This document shows, piece after piece, positions 1 to 7,885 of a stretch of DNA of 64,000 nt. The position numbers were made by a program, and so were the translations under genes. The stretch comes from Cloacibacillus porcorum (lineage in GTDB: Bacteria; Synergistota; Synergistia; Synergistales; Synergistaceae): NCBI RefSeq assembly GCF_001701045.1, contig NZ_CP016757.1, positions 3,250,219 to 3,314,218 of the forward strand. The letters are read 5' to 3'. The notes beneath the pieces were generated by a model. The model saw nothing but the letters and a program-made list of their open reading frames with translations. It was not told where the DNA came from and made no database searches. Position 1 is the stretch's first letter; each line of letters starts with the position of its first letter.

Positions 1-955
1 GAGCGAGGCGGTCAGGCCATCCTGTTTCCCGCCTGCGGCGGGAGATGTGAAGATGATGTTTTTAAGATTCAGACGAAAAGCCGGACGAAGGCCGAAAACC
101 ATCATGAAATGGTGGAAACTGTTGATCATGCCGTCAGGGAGGATGTCCATCGCCATGAAGTGCAGGGGGACGTTGCCAATTCCGCCCGCGCTGTGGAGGG
201 AACGAAGCCACCAATAACCATACTTATTGTTACCTTCGATCTCGGCTCCCTGCGACAGGGCATAGTCGGTAAGCTCCGCTTTGCGGGAATTATCATCGAC
301 AAAACCGTATTTCCTGCCTTTCGCTAACGGCTCGCTTGACGGGTCGGAACTGTCAACATCGGAGAGGGAGAGGAGGAATATTTTATCGGTCGTCTTGGGA
401 CCGGTGGGAGCACCCCATGCGCTCGAGTTGTCCACATCCGCCTTTATTATCCCGCCGCCTTCGCCCACGGAGAAGGCCTTCTCGTAGAAGGAATAGGGCT
501 TCGGGTTCCTCACCGTTATCTTGGTCACATCCGCGGAGACCGACTCGACATATTCTTTGCCGTTGAGGAATTTGCGGATCTCCGATTCGCTCCACCAGCA
601 ATAGTATGGATCGGTATTGCTGTAATCGGGGTTGAATGGCACGCCGCTGTCCAGTAGCTTTTCCGAAAGCATGAGCGCCGTCTTGTCGCCGCTCACTTCG
701 AGCACGCGCCAGAGAACGGGCTCCTCATTGAAGTCAGGAGATGTGCCGGACTGCGGATAGCTGCCGTAATATACGACATCCGCGCTCGTCAGCGCCGCCG
801 CGGGCCGCGCCGTGTTCAGTATTAGTGTAAGTGAAAGTAAGAGAAGAATTAAAATAAAGGGACAGGGATATCTTAAACTCGACTTTACTTCCTGGGGGGG
901 GGGCACTCTCGTTCAATACAAAAATATTACAGTGGTCTCTGTTCTGAGTTTTCAA
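1..955 (-). CDS. Secreted DUF6273-like protein, 3' end outside window, start region carries a C10 tract
   Basis: Read on the minus strand, one frame is open from about 903 to the window edge. It encodes a hydrophobic signal peptide (Leu/Ile-rich, ending Ala-Ala-Ala) and then a domain with the motifs VVYYGSYPQSG, WWLRSLHS and GLRPAFRL. These resemble the DUF6273 type of secreted or surface proteins (family recognition from memory). The best-looking start is a TTG at 955-953 with AAGGAG nine bases upstream, but that start is out of frame with the signal peptide because of a run of ten C (plus-strand G, 894-903); nine or twelve C would join the two. The alternative is a GTG at 906-904, which is in frame now but has no clear ribosome site. 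The left end of an IS lies only about 35 bp upstream, so the native promoter may be lost. Confidence 0.6.
894..903. repeat. Homopolymer G10 (C10 on coding strand)
   Basis: Ten consecutive G on the plus strand sit between the likely TTG start and the signal peptide of the secreted minus-strand gene. Such tracts change length by slipped-strand mispairing in many bacteria, and a change of one base here switches which upstream start is in frame. An assembly or sequencing length error is an alternative. Confidence 0.85.
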
Positions 956-1094
956 CTTAGTTCGCTCCTTTGCACTGCTAAACTAATCCTGTACATATAG
1001 GGGGTAAAAGTGAGACAAGATATAATTGTCTTTTATACATGACAATAATATCTTGTGGCACAAGAGCCATGTTTATATGCACAGGAGGCCTGTA

Positions 1095-1460
1095 ATGCGA
1101 TACACGAAAGAAGAGCGTCTTGAAATCGGACGAAAAGTTTATGAGGGGATAATGACACGTTACGAGGCTGCCGAAGCCTACGGCATCAGCGACGACACGG
1201 CTAGGGACTATATGCGGATGTATCGTGATTCCAACAGTCTGCCGCCCAAGTCTTCCGGAAACGGTTCGGACAGTTATGTTTACAAGCCTTCCGAAAGACA
1301 GCCTGACCTATCAGATTATGAGTCCATGACAAAAAAAGAACTCATTGTTGAGTTGATTAAAGCGAAAGTAGCGGAAGCAAGATTAAAAAAAGGCTACGAG
1401 GTGAAAGGAGATGGTCCGGTAAAGGAATATATCCTTTTAGACAGCTCGAATACCAAGTAA
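1095..1460 (+). CDS. IS3-family transposase OrfA (helix-turn-helix)
   Basis: A 121-residue basic protein starting at an ATG preceded by AGGAGG with six bases of spacing. The N-terminal half (about residues 5-45) has the helix-turn-helix look of IS3 OrfA proteins that bind the terminal inverted repeats, including the segment EAAEAYGISDDTARDYMRMY. Near its end the codons Leu-Lys-Lys lie on an A7 run (1385-1391) in the register needed for -1 slippage into the transposase frame. An upstream in-frame ATG at 1026 exists but lacks a ribosome site. Confidence 0.8.
   Translation: MRYTKEERLEIGRKVYEGIMTRYEAAEAYGISDDTARDYMRMYRDSNSLPPKSSGNGSDSYVYKPSERQPDLSDYESMTKKELIVELIKAKVAEARLKKGYEVKGDGPVKEYILLDSSNTK
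1385..1391 (+). other. Candidate programmed -1 frameshift site A_AAA_AAA
   Basis: Seven A residues fall in the orfA frame as Lys-Lys (codons 1386 and 1389), matching an X_XXY_YYZ slippery heptamer. From 1391 the -1 frame has no stop until 2335, so slippage would make an OrfAB fusion, the active transposase in IS3 elements. A GAGGTGAAAGGAG segment follows just downstream. Confidence 0.7.
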
Positions 1461-2335
1461 TTCTGGAACTATCCGAGTATTTTCCTGTAGTCATCCTGTG
1501 CCGTGTGACGGGGATTCCCAGAAGCAGCTTCTATAACTGGAAACGCAGCCTGTTTGAACCGTCCAAAAGAGCGAGGGATTTTGCTAGAAGCGTAATGCTC
1601 TTTATGGAATATCATAAAAGATATCCGTCGCACGGATACAGATGGCTTAACGCGAAGATACGCCTTGACACCGGAATAGTCCATTCAGATCCGTACGCCT
1701 ATAAATGTTGCAGGGCTGCCGGTATAAAGAGCAAGGCAAAACACTACCGTTATAAAAAACCAGGCAATCCGTACAGATTATTCCCCAACCTGCTTCTTGC
1801 AGGCCTGCCGGTATACTCACCGATGCAGTACATAGCGAGCGATATGACGGCATTCTGCTTCAAAGGTACGTACTATGAGCTGACACTGTATATGGACCTA
1901 TGGAACAACGAAATAGTAAGCCATGCGTTGTCTTCAAGGCGCGGAGACAGAATGACATACATAGACGGGCTGGAAGGACTGATAATGAATAAAGATAAAA
2001 AAACGGAATGGCAGACGATACTGCACACAGACCAGGGCGCGGTATACGCCTCCAAGAAATACAACGACATCTTGGAACTGAACCATATAGCCCACTCCAT
2101 GTCCAGAAGCGGAACTCCTACGGACAATGCGGCGATGGAAGCGATAAACGGCTGGCTGAAAGCGGAGCTGTTTACAGACTTTCATGTAACAGGCAAAGAA
2201 AACATAGAGCGGGAGATAGAGGAATACATAAAATTCTTCAATGAAGAGCGTCCGGCCTATGCTTTGGGATACATGACGCCGAAACAGTATAAGGAGGCGT
2301 ATAGCGGAAACGGCAGTTTTAGGAGTAGGACGTAA
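1391..2335 (+). CDS. IS3-family DDE transposase (OrfB part of OrfAB)
   Basis: The -1 frame relative to orfA, open from the slippery site to the stop; a GTG at 1505 is the first conventional start. The rve integrase core shows the catalytic triad: Asp in IASDMTAF, Asp in LHTDQGAVY, and Glu in NAAMEAINGWLKAEL, followed by the usual C-terminal FNEERPAYALGYMTPKQY segment. All core motifs are intact, so the element may be active. Function is DNA cleavage and strand transfer for transposition. The start given is the frameshift position, since OrfB of this family is normally made as a fusion. Confidence 0.85.
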   Translation, partial: RLRGERRWSGKGIYPFRQLEYQVILELSEYFPVVILCRVTGIPRSSFYNWKRSLFEPSKRARDFARSVMLFMEYHKRYPSHGYRWLNAKIRLDTGIVHSDPYAYKCCRAAGIKSKAKHYRYKKPGNPYRLFPNLLLAGLPVYSPMQYIASDMTAFCFKGTYYELTLYMDLWNNEIVSHALSSRRGDRMTYIDGLEGLIMNKDKKTEWQTILHTDQGAVYASKKYNDILELNHIAHSMSRSGTPTDNAAMEAINGWLKAELFTDFHVTGKENIEREIEEYIKFFNEERPAYALGYMTPKQYKEAYSGNGSFRSRT

Positions 2336-2476
2336 CGAGATACCCCCCTACTATACAGAGTTAAGCAAGTCAACTGTCCAGGTTTTGTTGACTAGTGCAC
2401 TTCGTTATTATTTTTACCTTATTGGTAGGTAGTTTTACTTAGTGCAGTATAGCATAATTTACTTAATCCAGGCAAT

Positions 2477-3013
2477 TTATTCGTTCATGGCCTTTTTTAT
2501 CTTTTTACGGATCGTTTTGAGGCGCGCCGCGACGGCCTGCTGGCTGACGCCCAGGGTGCGCGCGATCTCCCGCTGGCTGCAGCCCTCAAGGAGCGCCAGC
2601 GTGATGTCGAACTCATCGGGGGAAAGGGCGCGCATGAGCGTCTCGCGCAGTTCGATTTCGCGGTAGTTTTGTTCTTCCGCGCCAAGTATCTCTTCCAGCT
2701 CTTCGAGCGGCAGCTCTTTGCCGGCGGCGTGCGCGCGGCGGAGGCGCGCCGCGGCGTCCCTTATGTATCCGGGCAGGTGGTTTTTGAGGAAAAGCGCGAG
2801 CCATTGGGGGTCGGGGCATTTGGGGACGAGGATGAGCAGCGCGAGACAGCCCTCCTGCACGAGGTCGTCGTATTCCGCGCCGCGCCCCTGGTAGCGTTTC
2901 GCAACGGCCTTTACAAGCGGCTTGTAGGCACGGACAGCCTCCGGTATGGGGACGGTGTTCAGCCGTGGTACGGGTAGGGGAGACAAGTGAACGTTCTGGT
3001 TCTCTTTCTGCAT
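2477..3013 (-). CDS. Small sigma-70-like factor
   Basis: A 178-residue protein starting at an ATG with AAGGAGG nine bases upstream; a longer in-frame start at 3049 lacks such a site. Residues about 30-75 look like sigma region 2 (KRYQGRGAEYDDLVQEGCLA), and the C-terminal part is a region-4-type helix-turn-helix (EGCSQREIARTLGVSQQAV) followed by a Lys-rich tail. It is shorter than a housekeeping sigma factor, lacks regions 1 and 3, and has no anti-sigma gene beside it. It lies between two insertion sequences, so it may be part of an old mobile region. Its promoter targets are unknown; a non-sigma DNA-binding regulator remains possible. Confidence 0.7.
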   Translation of the reverse strand: MQKENQNVHLSPLPVPRLNTVPIPEAVRAYKPLVKAVAKRYQGRGAEYDDLVQEGCLALLILVPKCPDPQWLALFLKNHLPGYIRDAAARLRRAHAAGKELPLEELEEILGAEEQNYREIELRETLMRALSPDEFDITLALLEGCSQREIARTLGVSQQAVAARLKTIRKKIKKAMNE

Positions 3014-3101
3014 TGTCGCAGTCCTCCTTATTGGGTTTTGTAAAGTCAAGGTGTGACAACTTTAACAGTGGGAGGAGACGAGGAAGGCGACAACGCCGCG
3101 C

Positions 3102-3122
3102 GGGGGGCCGGGGGTTGGGGGG
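3102..3122 (+). other. G-rich tract, possible quadruplex
   Basis: Three G runs of six, five and six bases separated by CC and TT lie about 90 bp upstream of the minus-strand sigma-like gene, with further GG pairs after them. A G-quadruplex on the plus strand is possible in the promoter region of that gene. No function is shown by the sequence. Confidence 0.4.
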
Positions 3123-3166
3123 TGCTGGTTGTTTGGTTGTGTGATAAGGAGGAGGGGGAATCGGTA

Positions 3167-3423
3167 AGGTAAAAGATAAATTACGATTTAGATTTTGACT
3201 TTGCCCTTACAGCCTCCCTCTCCGAGGCGGCCAGGGAGCCGAAATCTTTGATTTCGTGCGATTCGGCTGGTAGTTACATCAGAGGTGTCGGCCGCCCGTT
3301 TTTGGCGGCTGACGGAAGGAGTGTTGCTCTGTATGGCGCGGAAAGCGCGCCATACAGAGCCCGCGGCAAAAGCCGCGGGAGAACCGAAGGTCAACTCTCC
3401 CTCACCCCGCTTCGTGAACAGCA
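3167..3423. repeat. Structured interspersed repeat (305-bp family), left part, split by IS
   Basis: Closely similar to 58908-59212. It holds the same ordered hairpins: the Gly-Cys-rich GCCGAA...TTCGGC arm, GGCCGCC/GGCGGC, and a long stem at 3326-3360 whose loop-side bases differ from the other copy. The element continues at 4855 after the second insertion sequence. A 79-codon minus-strand frame runs through it but is judged non-coding. Confidence 0.8.
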
Positions 3424-3496
3424 TCCCGAAAATCGGACAGCCAAATAAAGCCCCTGGATTATAATAAAACTAAATACATATAAAGGGGGATCTTCT

Positions 3497-3940
3497 ATGC
3501 GTAAACGTAAAACGGAAGAAAGAATAAGAGCAATTGAGATGCACAAACAGGGAATTCCACGAAGGCGGATTGCTGAAGAACTTGGTGTTAGTCCTGATTC
3601 TATTAAAACATGGATATCTTTATATAAGAGCGGACAGAAGGACTTACTGGATGATACAAGGAAAAAAAGAACCTACAGCAAGGCTGTAAAACTTGAAGCT
3701 GTTTCGGCTCATTTAGAAGAGGGACGTACTATGGTAGATGTTACCTCATCTTTTAACATTTCAAGTCCCTCTCTTTTAAGACGATGGTGTAAGGAATTTA
3801 TCGAACAAGGGGATATTTCTAGTTCAAAACGTGACTGTCCAGATAAGAAATTGGAAGTTACAAATAGCATAGAAAAGATCAAAGAGCTGGAAATGCAGGT
3901 CGACGTATTAAAAAAAGCCTTAGAGCTGCAAAGGTGGTGA
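3497..3940 (+). CDS. IS3-family transposase OrfA with two helix-turn-helix segments
   Basis: A 147-residue protein behind AAGGGGGATC and starting at ATG. It has one N-terminal helix-turn-helix (RRRIAEELGVSPDSIKTW) and a second around residues 70-95 (VTSSFNISSPSLLRRW), followed by a coiled-coil-like tail, the arrangement seen in IS150-group OrfA proteins. An A7 run at 3910-3916 lies in the correct register for -1 frameshifting into orfB, which overlaps its end. Confidence 0.85.
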   Translation: MRKRKTEERIRAIEMHKQGIPRRRIAEELGVSPDSIKTWISLYKSGQKDLLDDTRKKRTYSKAVKLEAVSAHLEEGRTMVDVTSSFNISSPSLLRRWCKEFIEQGDISSSKRDCPDKKLEVTNSIEKIKELEMQVDVLKKALELQRW

Positions 3941-4806
3941 TAGAAAGAAATATTAAATACAGAATCATTTTTGAATTTTCAACAAAACATTCTGTCTGTG
4001 GAATGTGTAGATTTTTGTCCGTATCACGCTCTGCATACTACAGTTGGCTAAAGCGGCGTGGAATGGAAGATAAAGACGGTCCTCTCATAGAAGCAATAAG
4101 AACGGGACAGGATATCAACAAAAACACTTATGGGTACAGGCGAATGACTCTGTGGCTCAACAACTTCATTGGCATTCATGTAAACAATAAGAGGGTAAGG
4201 CGTGTTATGAAAAAAGCAGGACTTCAAGCGGAAATAAGAAAAAAGAAAAAGTTTAAAGTGATGTCAGGAAATATCCACAGCTATGAGAATATCCTGAACA
4301 GAGAATTTCGTTCCGACAGACCAAACCAGAAACTGGTTACTGATATCACATATATACGAACAAAAAAGGGTAATATATTCCTCTCCATGATAAAAGATCT
4401 CTTTGATAATTCCATACAGGGATATCAAATCAGTCGTAATAATAATATTAAGTTAGTAACCGATACATTGAAGAAAGCATTTGAAAACAATAATAAGGTG
4501 GTCGCTGATGGACCAATCCTCCACAGCGACCAGGGGTTTCAATATACAAGCCATGCATATTTCAACCTGACACAAAGATACGGACTCAAGGTCTCGATGT
4601 CAAGGAAAGGAAATTGTTTGGATAATGCCTGTGCAGAAAACTTCTTTAGTCACATTAAATCAGAACTCGTCAACCGAGTAAAATGGGAGAACTACGAGGA
4701 GGCTAAAGATGCTATAGACGAATATATAAGGTATTATAATAACGACAGGATACAGATAAAATTGAAAAAGGCTCCGATGCAATATCGAAGTCTCTTTATT
4801 GAATAA
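3916..4806 (+). CDS. IS3-family DDE transposase OrfB
   Basis: The -1 frame is open from the A7 slip site; a free-standing GTG start lies at 3934, overlapping orfA by seven bases. The protein shows an HTH_21-like segment (TYGYRRMTLWL) and a complete rve core: Asp in VTDITYI, Asp in LHSDQGFQY, and Glu in NACAENFFSHIKSEL. The C-terminal segment YYNNDRIQIKLKKAPMQYR is typical of the family. Everything needed for transposition appears intact. Confidence 0.88.
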   Translation, partial: SLRAAKVVIERNIKYRIIFEFSTKHSVCGMCRFLSVSRSAYYSWLKRRGMEDKDGPLIEAIRTGQDINKNTYGYRRMTLWLNNFIGIHVNNKRVRRVMKKAGLQAEIRKKKKFKVMSGNIHSYENILNREFRSDRPNQKLVTDITYIRTKKGNIFLSMIKDLFDNSIQGYQISRNNNIKLVTDTLKKAFENNNKVVADGPILHSDQGFQYTSHAYFNLTQRYGLKVSMSRKGNCLDNACAENFFSHIKSELVNRVKWENYEEAKDAIDEYIRYYNNDRIQIKLKKAPMQYRSLFIE

Positions 4807-4854
4807 ATTTTTGATACCCTTGGGAGCTTTTATAGCGCTGTGCGGTTTTCGGGA

Positions 4855-5025
4855 CTCTGTTCATCGCGGGGAGCTCCCTCAGAGAGGGCGCCAAAATCTT
4901 TGGTAAATCGGCGTTTATACGCGCAGCTGACTTTGTAACAACGTCAGGCATGACGCTGCCGAACAATGCGGGCAGGGGCGTGAGAGATTCATGTTCTCCC
5001 CGAAATCCCGCCGGGCGCACATTTG
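4855..5025. repeat. Right part of the IS-split repeat plus a degraded stop-codon-type repeat end
   Basis: 4855-4900 continues the element interrupted by the IS, including the CTCCCTCA...GAGGG hairpin arm and the CCAAAATCTTTGGTAAA segment that also ends the copy at 58908-59212. From about 4902 it runs into AAATCGGCGTTTATA, the end sequence of the palindromic repeat found after several stop codons, but the rest is diverged. The remaining bases up to the next gene hold its ribosome site only. Confidence 0.6.
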
Positions 5026-5084
5026 TTTATATCATTATTGCAGGATTCTTTATATAATTAGGATGAATCTATGGAGAGGACGAT

Positions 5085-6569
5085 GTGCCAATGAGACGCG
5101 GCTTTTTTACAATTTTTCTGTTCTTATGCCTCCTCTGCGCCCCCGTGCGCGCCGAAGCGGTAAAGCTCTCCATCGAGATACCATCCGTGTACGAGACGGT
5201 GCTTGAATCGGGGCGCGACTTTTATGTGGCCGGGCGCATCGACCGCGAGGGGATATCTCCCGCCGAACTGCCCATCGACATCCGCGTGGAGGTGGCGGAG
5301 GCCGGACTGATGCGCGACGGCATAAGGATACCGCTGCGCACCGTCGAAAGCCACGTCGACAGGACAAGCGGCCTCACGCCGCGCCGCGATATCTGGTTCC
5401 GTTATGAGGGGAAAGCCCCCTGGACAAAGCTCTCTCCTGAGGAGCTGATGGCCTCGCCGCCGCCGGATCTCGTCTACCGTCACGGCGACCCACAGTCCTT
5501 TTACGACCCCCGGCTCAAAGCGGCGGTGACGGAAGAGGGTTACGCCGCACTGGTACAGGGCGGCAATACAAAGGATTTTGACAGCGACTATAAAAAGTTA
5601 TACCGAGACGATCTCGAATGGAAGTATTACCGCGTCACCGTCTCCGCGATATCCGGAGGCCGGGTCCTCGCGGAGCGTTATGTCGACGTGATGCTCGGCT
5701 CCGTGCCGGACAAGATGCTCGCGCGTTTCTCCCCGCCAGCCCATATGAAAAAGGTGACGGAGTTCGCCGCCGCCAGGGGCTATCGGATATACGGAGACCC
5801 CTTCCCCGGCTACTGGTTCCGCGGCCTTCCCGGGACCTATGAGATTCCGCTGCGCTGGCGGTTCAACGACGCGCTTGAATATAATTCCGGCAGGGTCCAC
5901 GCCGTACTCTATAACATACCGGAAAAGCGCAGCGCCTCGCAGGAGGTGGAGTTGGGGCGCATTGCCTTTGAGGGGCGGATGTTCCGCGACGACGAGGTAT
6001 GGTTTTACTGTTATGACACCGGCGAGCCCTCGCTGAAATATGCCGCCTGGGACGGCGAGCATGTGAAGGATGGAAAGATCATAAAGCTCTATGAGGGAGA
6101 ACGGCTGCGCTTCACGCGCGCGGAGATAGGCGCGCGCCCGGAGAAATACTTCCCCACGCGGAACGCGGGAAATGTCGACTGGAACGTCTACGATTCCGTG
6201 GCTGCGGCTCCCGGTCTGCCGGTGACACTCTACGGAGTGGTGCCGCCGATCCAGCCGCCGCTCTCGGAGGTGGAACAGAACGACGACGGCACCTACACGA
6301 TCAAAAACCGTATCGCCAAGATACGCTACCGCCTGGAGGAAAAGAGTACGGGCGAGGTGATCGAGAAGGATTTTCCCACCGGCCTCGAGCGCTATTATGA
6401 TCCTCGGGACGAAAAATGGGCCTCGCCGTCGATCTATGAGTTCCGCCACACGATAACGGTGCCGGGCGGCGGGAAAAGACGGCTCTACACCGTCACCACC
6501 GAGGCCTTCGACAGCCGCGGCGAGCCGGTCGGCGGGGCGGAGACGATGTTTTACCTCTGGATACGGTAA
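5085..6569 (+). CDS. Secreted protein of unknown function
   Basis: A 494-residue protein starting at GTG (5085) or the in-frame ATG at 5091; GGAGAGG at 5072-5078 fits the GTG better. Residues 1-24 are a clear signal peptide (hydrophobic core, cut near VRAEA). The mature part is rich in beta-strand-like, aromatic and charged segments with no catalytic motif I recognise; repeated pattern-free extracellular domains of Ig or beta-sandwich type are possible. It stands alone, about 120 bp before a secreted choloylglycine-hydrolase-type enzyme in the same direction, and may be periplasmic or surface-attached. Confidence 0.75.
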   Translation: MPMRRGFFTIFLFLCLLCAPVRAEAVKLSIEIPSVYETVLESGRDFYVAGRIDREGISPAELPIDIRVEVAEAGLMRDGIRIPLRTVESHVDRTSGLTPRRDIWFRYEGKAPWTKLSPEELMASPPPDLVYRHGDPQSFYDPRLKAAVTEEGYAALVQGGNTKDFDSDYKKLYRDDLEWKYYRVTVSAISGGRVLAERYVDVMLGSVPDKMLARFSPPAHMKKVTEFAAARGYRIYGDPFPGYWFRGLPGTYEIPLRWRFNDALEYNSGRVHAVLYNIPEKRSASQEVELGRIAFEGRMFRDDEVWFYCYDTGEPSLKYAAWDGEHVKDGKIIKLYEGERLRFTRAEIGARPEKYFPTRNAGNVDWNVYDSVAAAPGLPVTLYGVVPPIQPPLSEVEQNDDGTYTIKNRIAKIRYRLEEKSTGEVIEKDFPTGLERYYDPRDEKWASPSIYEFRHTITVPGGGKRRLYTVTTEAFDSRGEPVGGAETMFYLWIR

Positions 6570-6634
6570 CAAAACCGGCCATTTGGACGATAGTTCCCCG
6601 CAGGATGACGTATTACAATACTCCCGAATTTGGC

Positions 6635-6649
6635 GGTCCTCTAAGGACC
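6635..6649 (+). other. Small hairpin in 5' leader of hydrolase gene
   Basis: GGTCCT-CTA-AGGACC forms a perfect six-base-pair stem 41 bp upstream of the hydrolase start. It has no T tract and so is not a terminator; a role in mRNA stability is possible. Confidence 0.35.
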
Positions 6650-6689
6650 ATATATCACTTCACCACATCTCAAATTTGGAGGTAACAAT

Positions 6690-7700
6690 ATGAAACGTGT
6701 AATACACGAAATCGCCGCCGCGGCGGTCCTTTCGCTCTTCCTGCTCCCCGCCGGAGCCGCTTTAGCCTGCACATGGGCCGTTTACAGCGGAGGCACGTCG
6801 TCTGTCGTAGCACGGACTATGGACTGGTATTCCGACGACGGCGCCGTAGTCGAAGGACACGGAAGGAATGTGGCGGTGAAGGCGGCCGACACCCCCAACG
6901 CGCTGGAGTATAAGTCAAAATATGCGAGCATTCAGATCAGAGGCGGCGTCTCCGGCCTCGTTTCGGAGGCGATGAATGAAAAGGGGCTCCAGTGCAGCCT
7001 GCTCTTCCTTGACGGTTCGCAGCTGCCGGTACCGTCGCCGCAGCACAGGGACGTCGGCATCGCCAATTTCGTCAGCTATATCGTCTCCAACTTCGCGACC
7101 GTGAACGAGGCTCTCGCCGCCCTGCCGTCGATCAACGTCTATCCGGCCGCGTTCCATAGTATTCAGGGTTCCAATGGTCCGCGGCTTGACTATGAGACGC
7201 AGAATACCCCTCTCCACTTCGCCGTTGCCGACACCGGCGGAGACCGGGCGGTGATCGAGTTTATAGACGGCGCTGTGAAGGTCTACCACGGCAGCCAATA
7301 CGACGCGATGACCAACGAGCCGCATTACGACGTGCATCTCTACCTAGACAGCGCGGGATACCAGCCGAACGGCACCAATCTGCCCGTCGACCGCCGCGCG
7401 AGGGCCAGAATGTATCTCGCCGATATGCGGGGGCGTAAAGTGGACGGCAGCCCGCGCACGCTGCTCGCGATGCGCGGCCTTCTGGCCACGGTCAACGCCG
7501 GAACGGAGCAGGTCGACCCGGTGGAGAACGAAGTTTACCCGACAATGTGGTCGGTGCTGGCCGATCAGGAGAACCGGGCCTACTACCTCTCGCGGTATAA
7601 CACCTGGAACACGGAGTATTATGATTTTTCCATGTTCCCCTTTGAGCAGGCCAAGGTCGTGAAGCTCAAAACCACCGCGAAGCCTCCCGTCATCAAATAA
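6690..7700 (+). CDS. Exported linear-amide C-N hydrolase, choloylglycine hydrolase family
   Basis: A 336-residue Ntn-hydrolase start preceded by GGAGG. The signal peptide ends ALA and the next residue is Cys27, so signal cleavage itself would expose the N-terminal nucleophile. The following CTWAVYSGG and ARTMDW segments match the Cys-Arg-Asp pattern of penicillin V acylase and bile-salt hydrolase proteins. Family members hydrolyse amide bonds of bile-salt conjugates, penicillin V or acyl-homoserine lactones; the substrate cannot be set from sequence. Its export to the periplasm resembles Gram-negative penicillin-acylase-like members more than cytosolic gut bile-salt hydrolases. A lipoprotein reading of the Cys is less likely because the preceding residues are not a good lipobox. 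Confidence 0.85.
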   Translation: MKRVIHEIAAAAVLSLFLLPAGAALACTWAVYSGGTSSVVARTMDWYSDDGAVVEGHGRNVAVKAADTPNALEYKSKYASIQIRGGVSGLVSEAMNEKGLQCSLLFLDGSQLPVPSPQHRDVGIANFVSYIVSNFATVNEALAALPSINVYPAAFHSIQGSNGPRLDYETQNTPLHFAVADTGGDRAVIEFIDGAVKVYHGSQYDAMTNEPHYDVHLYLDSAGYQPNGTNLPVDRRARARMYLADMRGRKVDGSPRTLLAMRGLLATVNAGTEQVDPVENEVYPTMWSVLADQENRAYYLSRYNTWNTEYYDFSMFPFEQAKVVKLKTTAKPPVIK

Positions 7701-7738
7701 GAGAGGCAATCCGACGCAGGGCTGACGGCATAACGGGG

Positions 7739-7767
7739 TTGACAATCGCGCCAATCATTACTACAAT
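7739..7767 (+). promoter_or_regulatory. Sigma-70 promoter of the met leader/metNIQ transcript
   Basis: TTGACA at 7739-7744 and TACAAT at 7762-7767 with a 17-bp spacer: a near-consensus promoter. It starts 39 bp after the hydrolase stop and drives the leader peptide and, if transcription passes the terminator at 7908-7938, metNIQ. Confidence 0.88.
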
Positions 7768-7798
7768 GTGTCCCATATTTGGAGAAGGAGGAGCAAAC

Positions 7799-7885
7799 AT
7801 GAGATCTAGTACCGGCTATTTTGCCAACAACATGATGATGTGCATGTACACGCAGGGCTCCTCTTGTGATTTACCGGACGCCTAG
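7799..7885 (+). CDS. Met-rich leader peptide, 28 residues
   Basis: A short gene with a very strong ribosome site (GGAGAAGGAGGAGC) and ATG start, placed between the promoter and the rho-independent terminator ahead of metNIQ. Codons 12-16 read Met-Met-Met-Cys-Met (7832-7846), and a second Cys follows at codon 23. Four Met in five codons in front of a methionine importer is the hallmark of a leader whose ribosome stalls when charged Met-tRNA is scarce. The peptide itself probably has no other job. Leader peptides of this kind are known for trp, his, leu and others; I know of no established case for metNIQ. Confidence 0.8.
   Translation: MRSSTGYFANNMMMCMYTQGSSCDLPDA

Larger units (their letters stand above)
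990..2357 (+). mobile_element. IS3-family insertion sequence, about 1.37 kb
   Basis: Two overlapping-frame transposase genes are enclosed by imperfect inverted ends: left TGTACATATAGGGGGTA (990-1006), right complement TGTATAGTAGGGGGGTA (2357-2341), 12 of 17 matching. Length and orfA/orfB layout fit the IS3 family. No convincing target duplication was found, so the exact ends are provisional. The left end sits just upstream of the secreted DUF6273-like gene and may have displaced its promoter. Confidence 0.75.
3424..4854 (+). mobile_element. IS3-family (IS150-like) insertion sequence, about 1.43 kb
   Basis: Two transposase genes lie between inverted ends: left TCCCGAAAATCGGACAGC (3424-3441), right complement TCCCGAAAACCGCACAGC. 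It differs from the IS at 990-2357 in ends, A+T content and proteins. It has landed in the loop of a host hairpin (left arm CCCCGCTTCGTGAACAG, right arm CTGTTCATCGCGGGG) belonging to an interspersed repeat. The target duplication is not clear. Confidence 0.8.

Noticed and set aside
1385-1505. orfB of the first IS as a pseudogene because of the gap after orfA
   Set aside because: The -1 frame is open back to the A7 slip site, so programmed frameshifting explains the layout.
3188-3424. Minus-strand frame of about 79 codons in the structured repeat, similar to 58921-59187
   Set aside because: The frames resemble each other because the DNA repeats are alike; they run through hairpins, lack ribosome sites and end differently, so they are taken as non-coding.
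5598-6572. 324-codon minus-strand frame opposite the secreted protein at 5085
   Set aside because: No ribosome site or signal peptide and atypical residue composition; the plus frame has a clear signal peptide and start.
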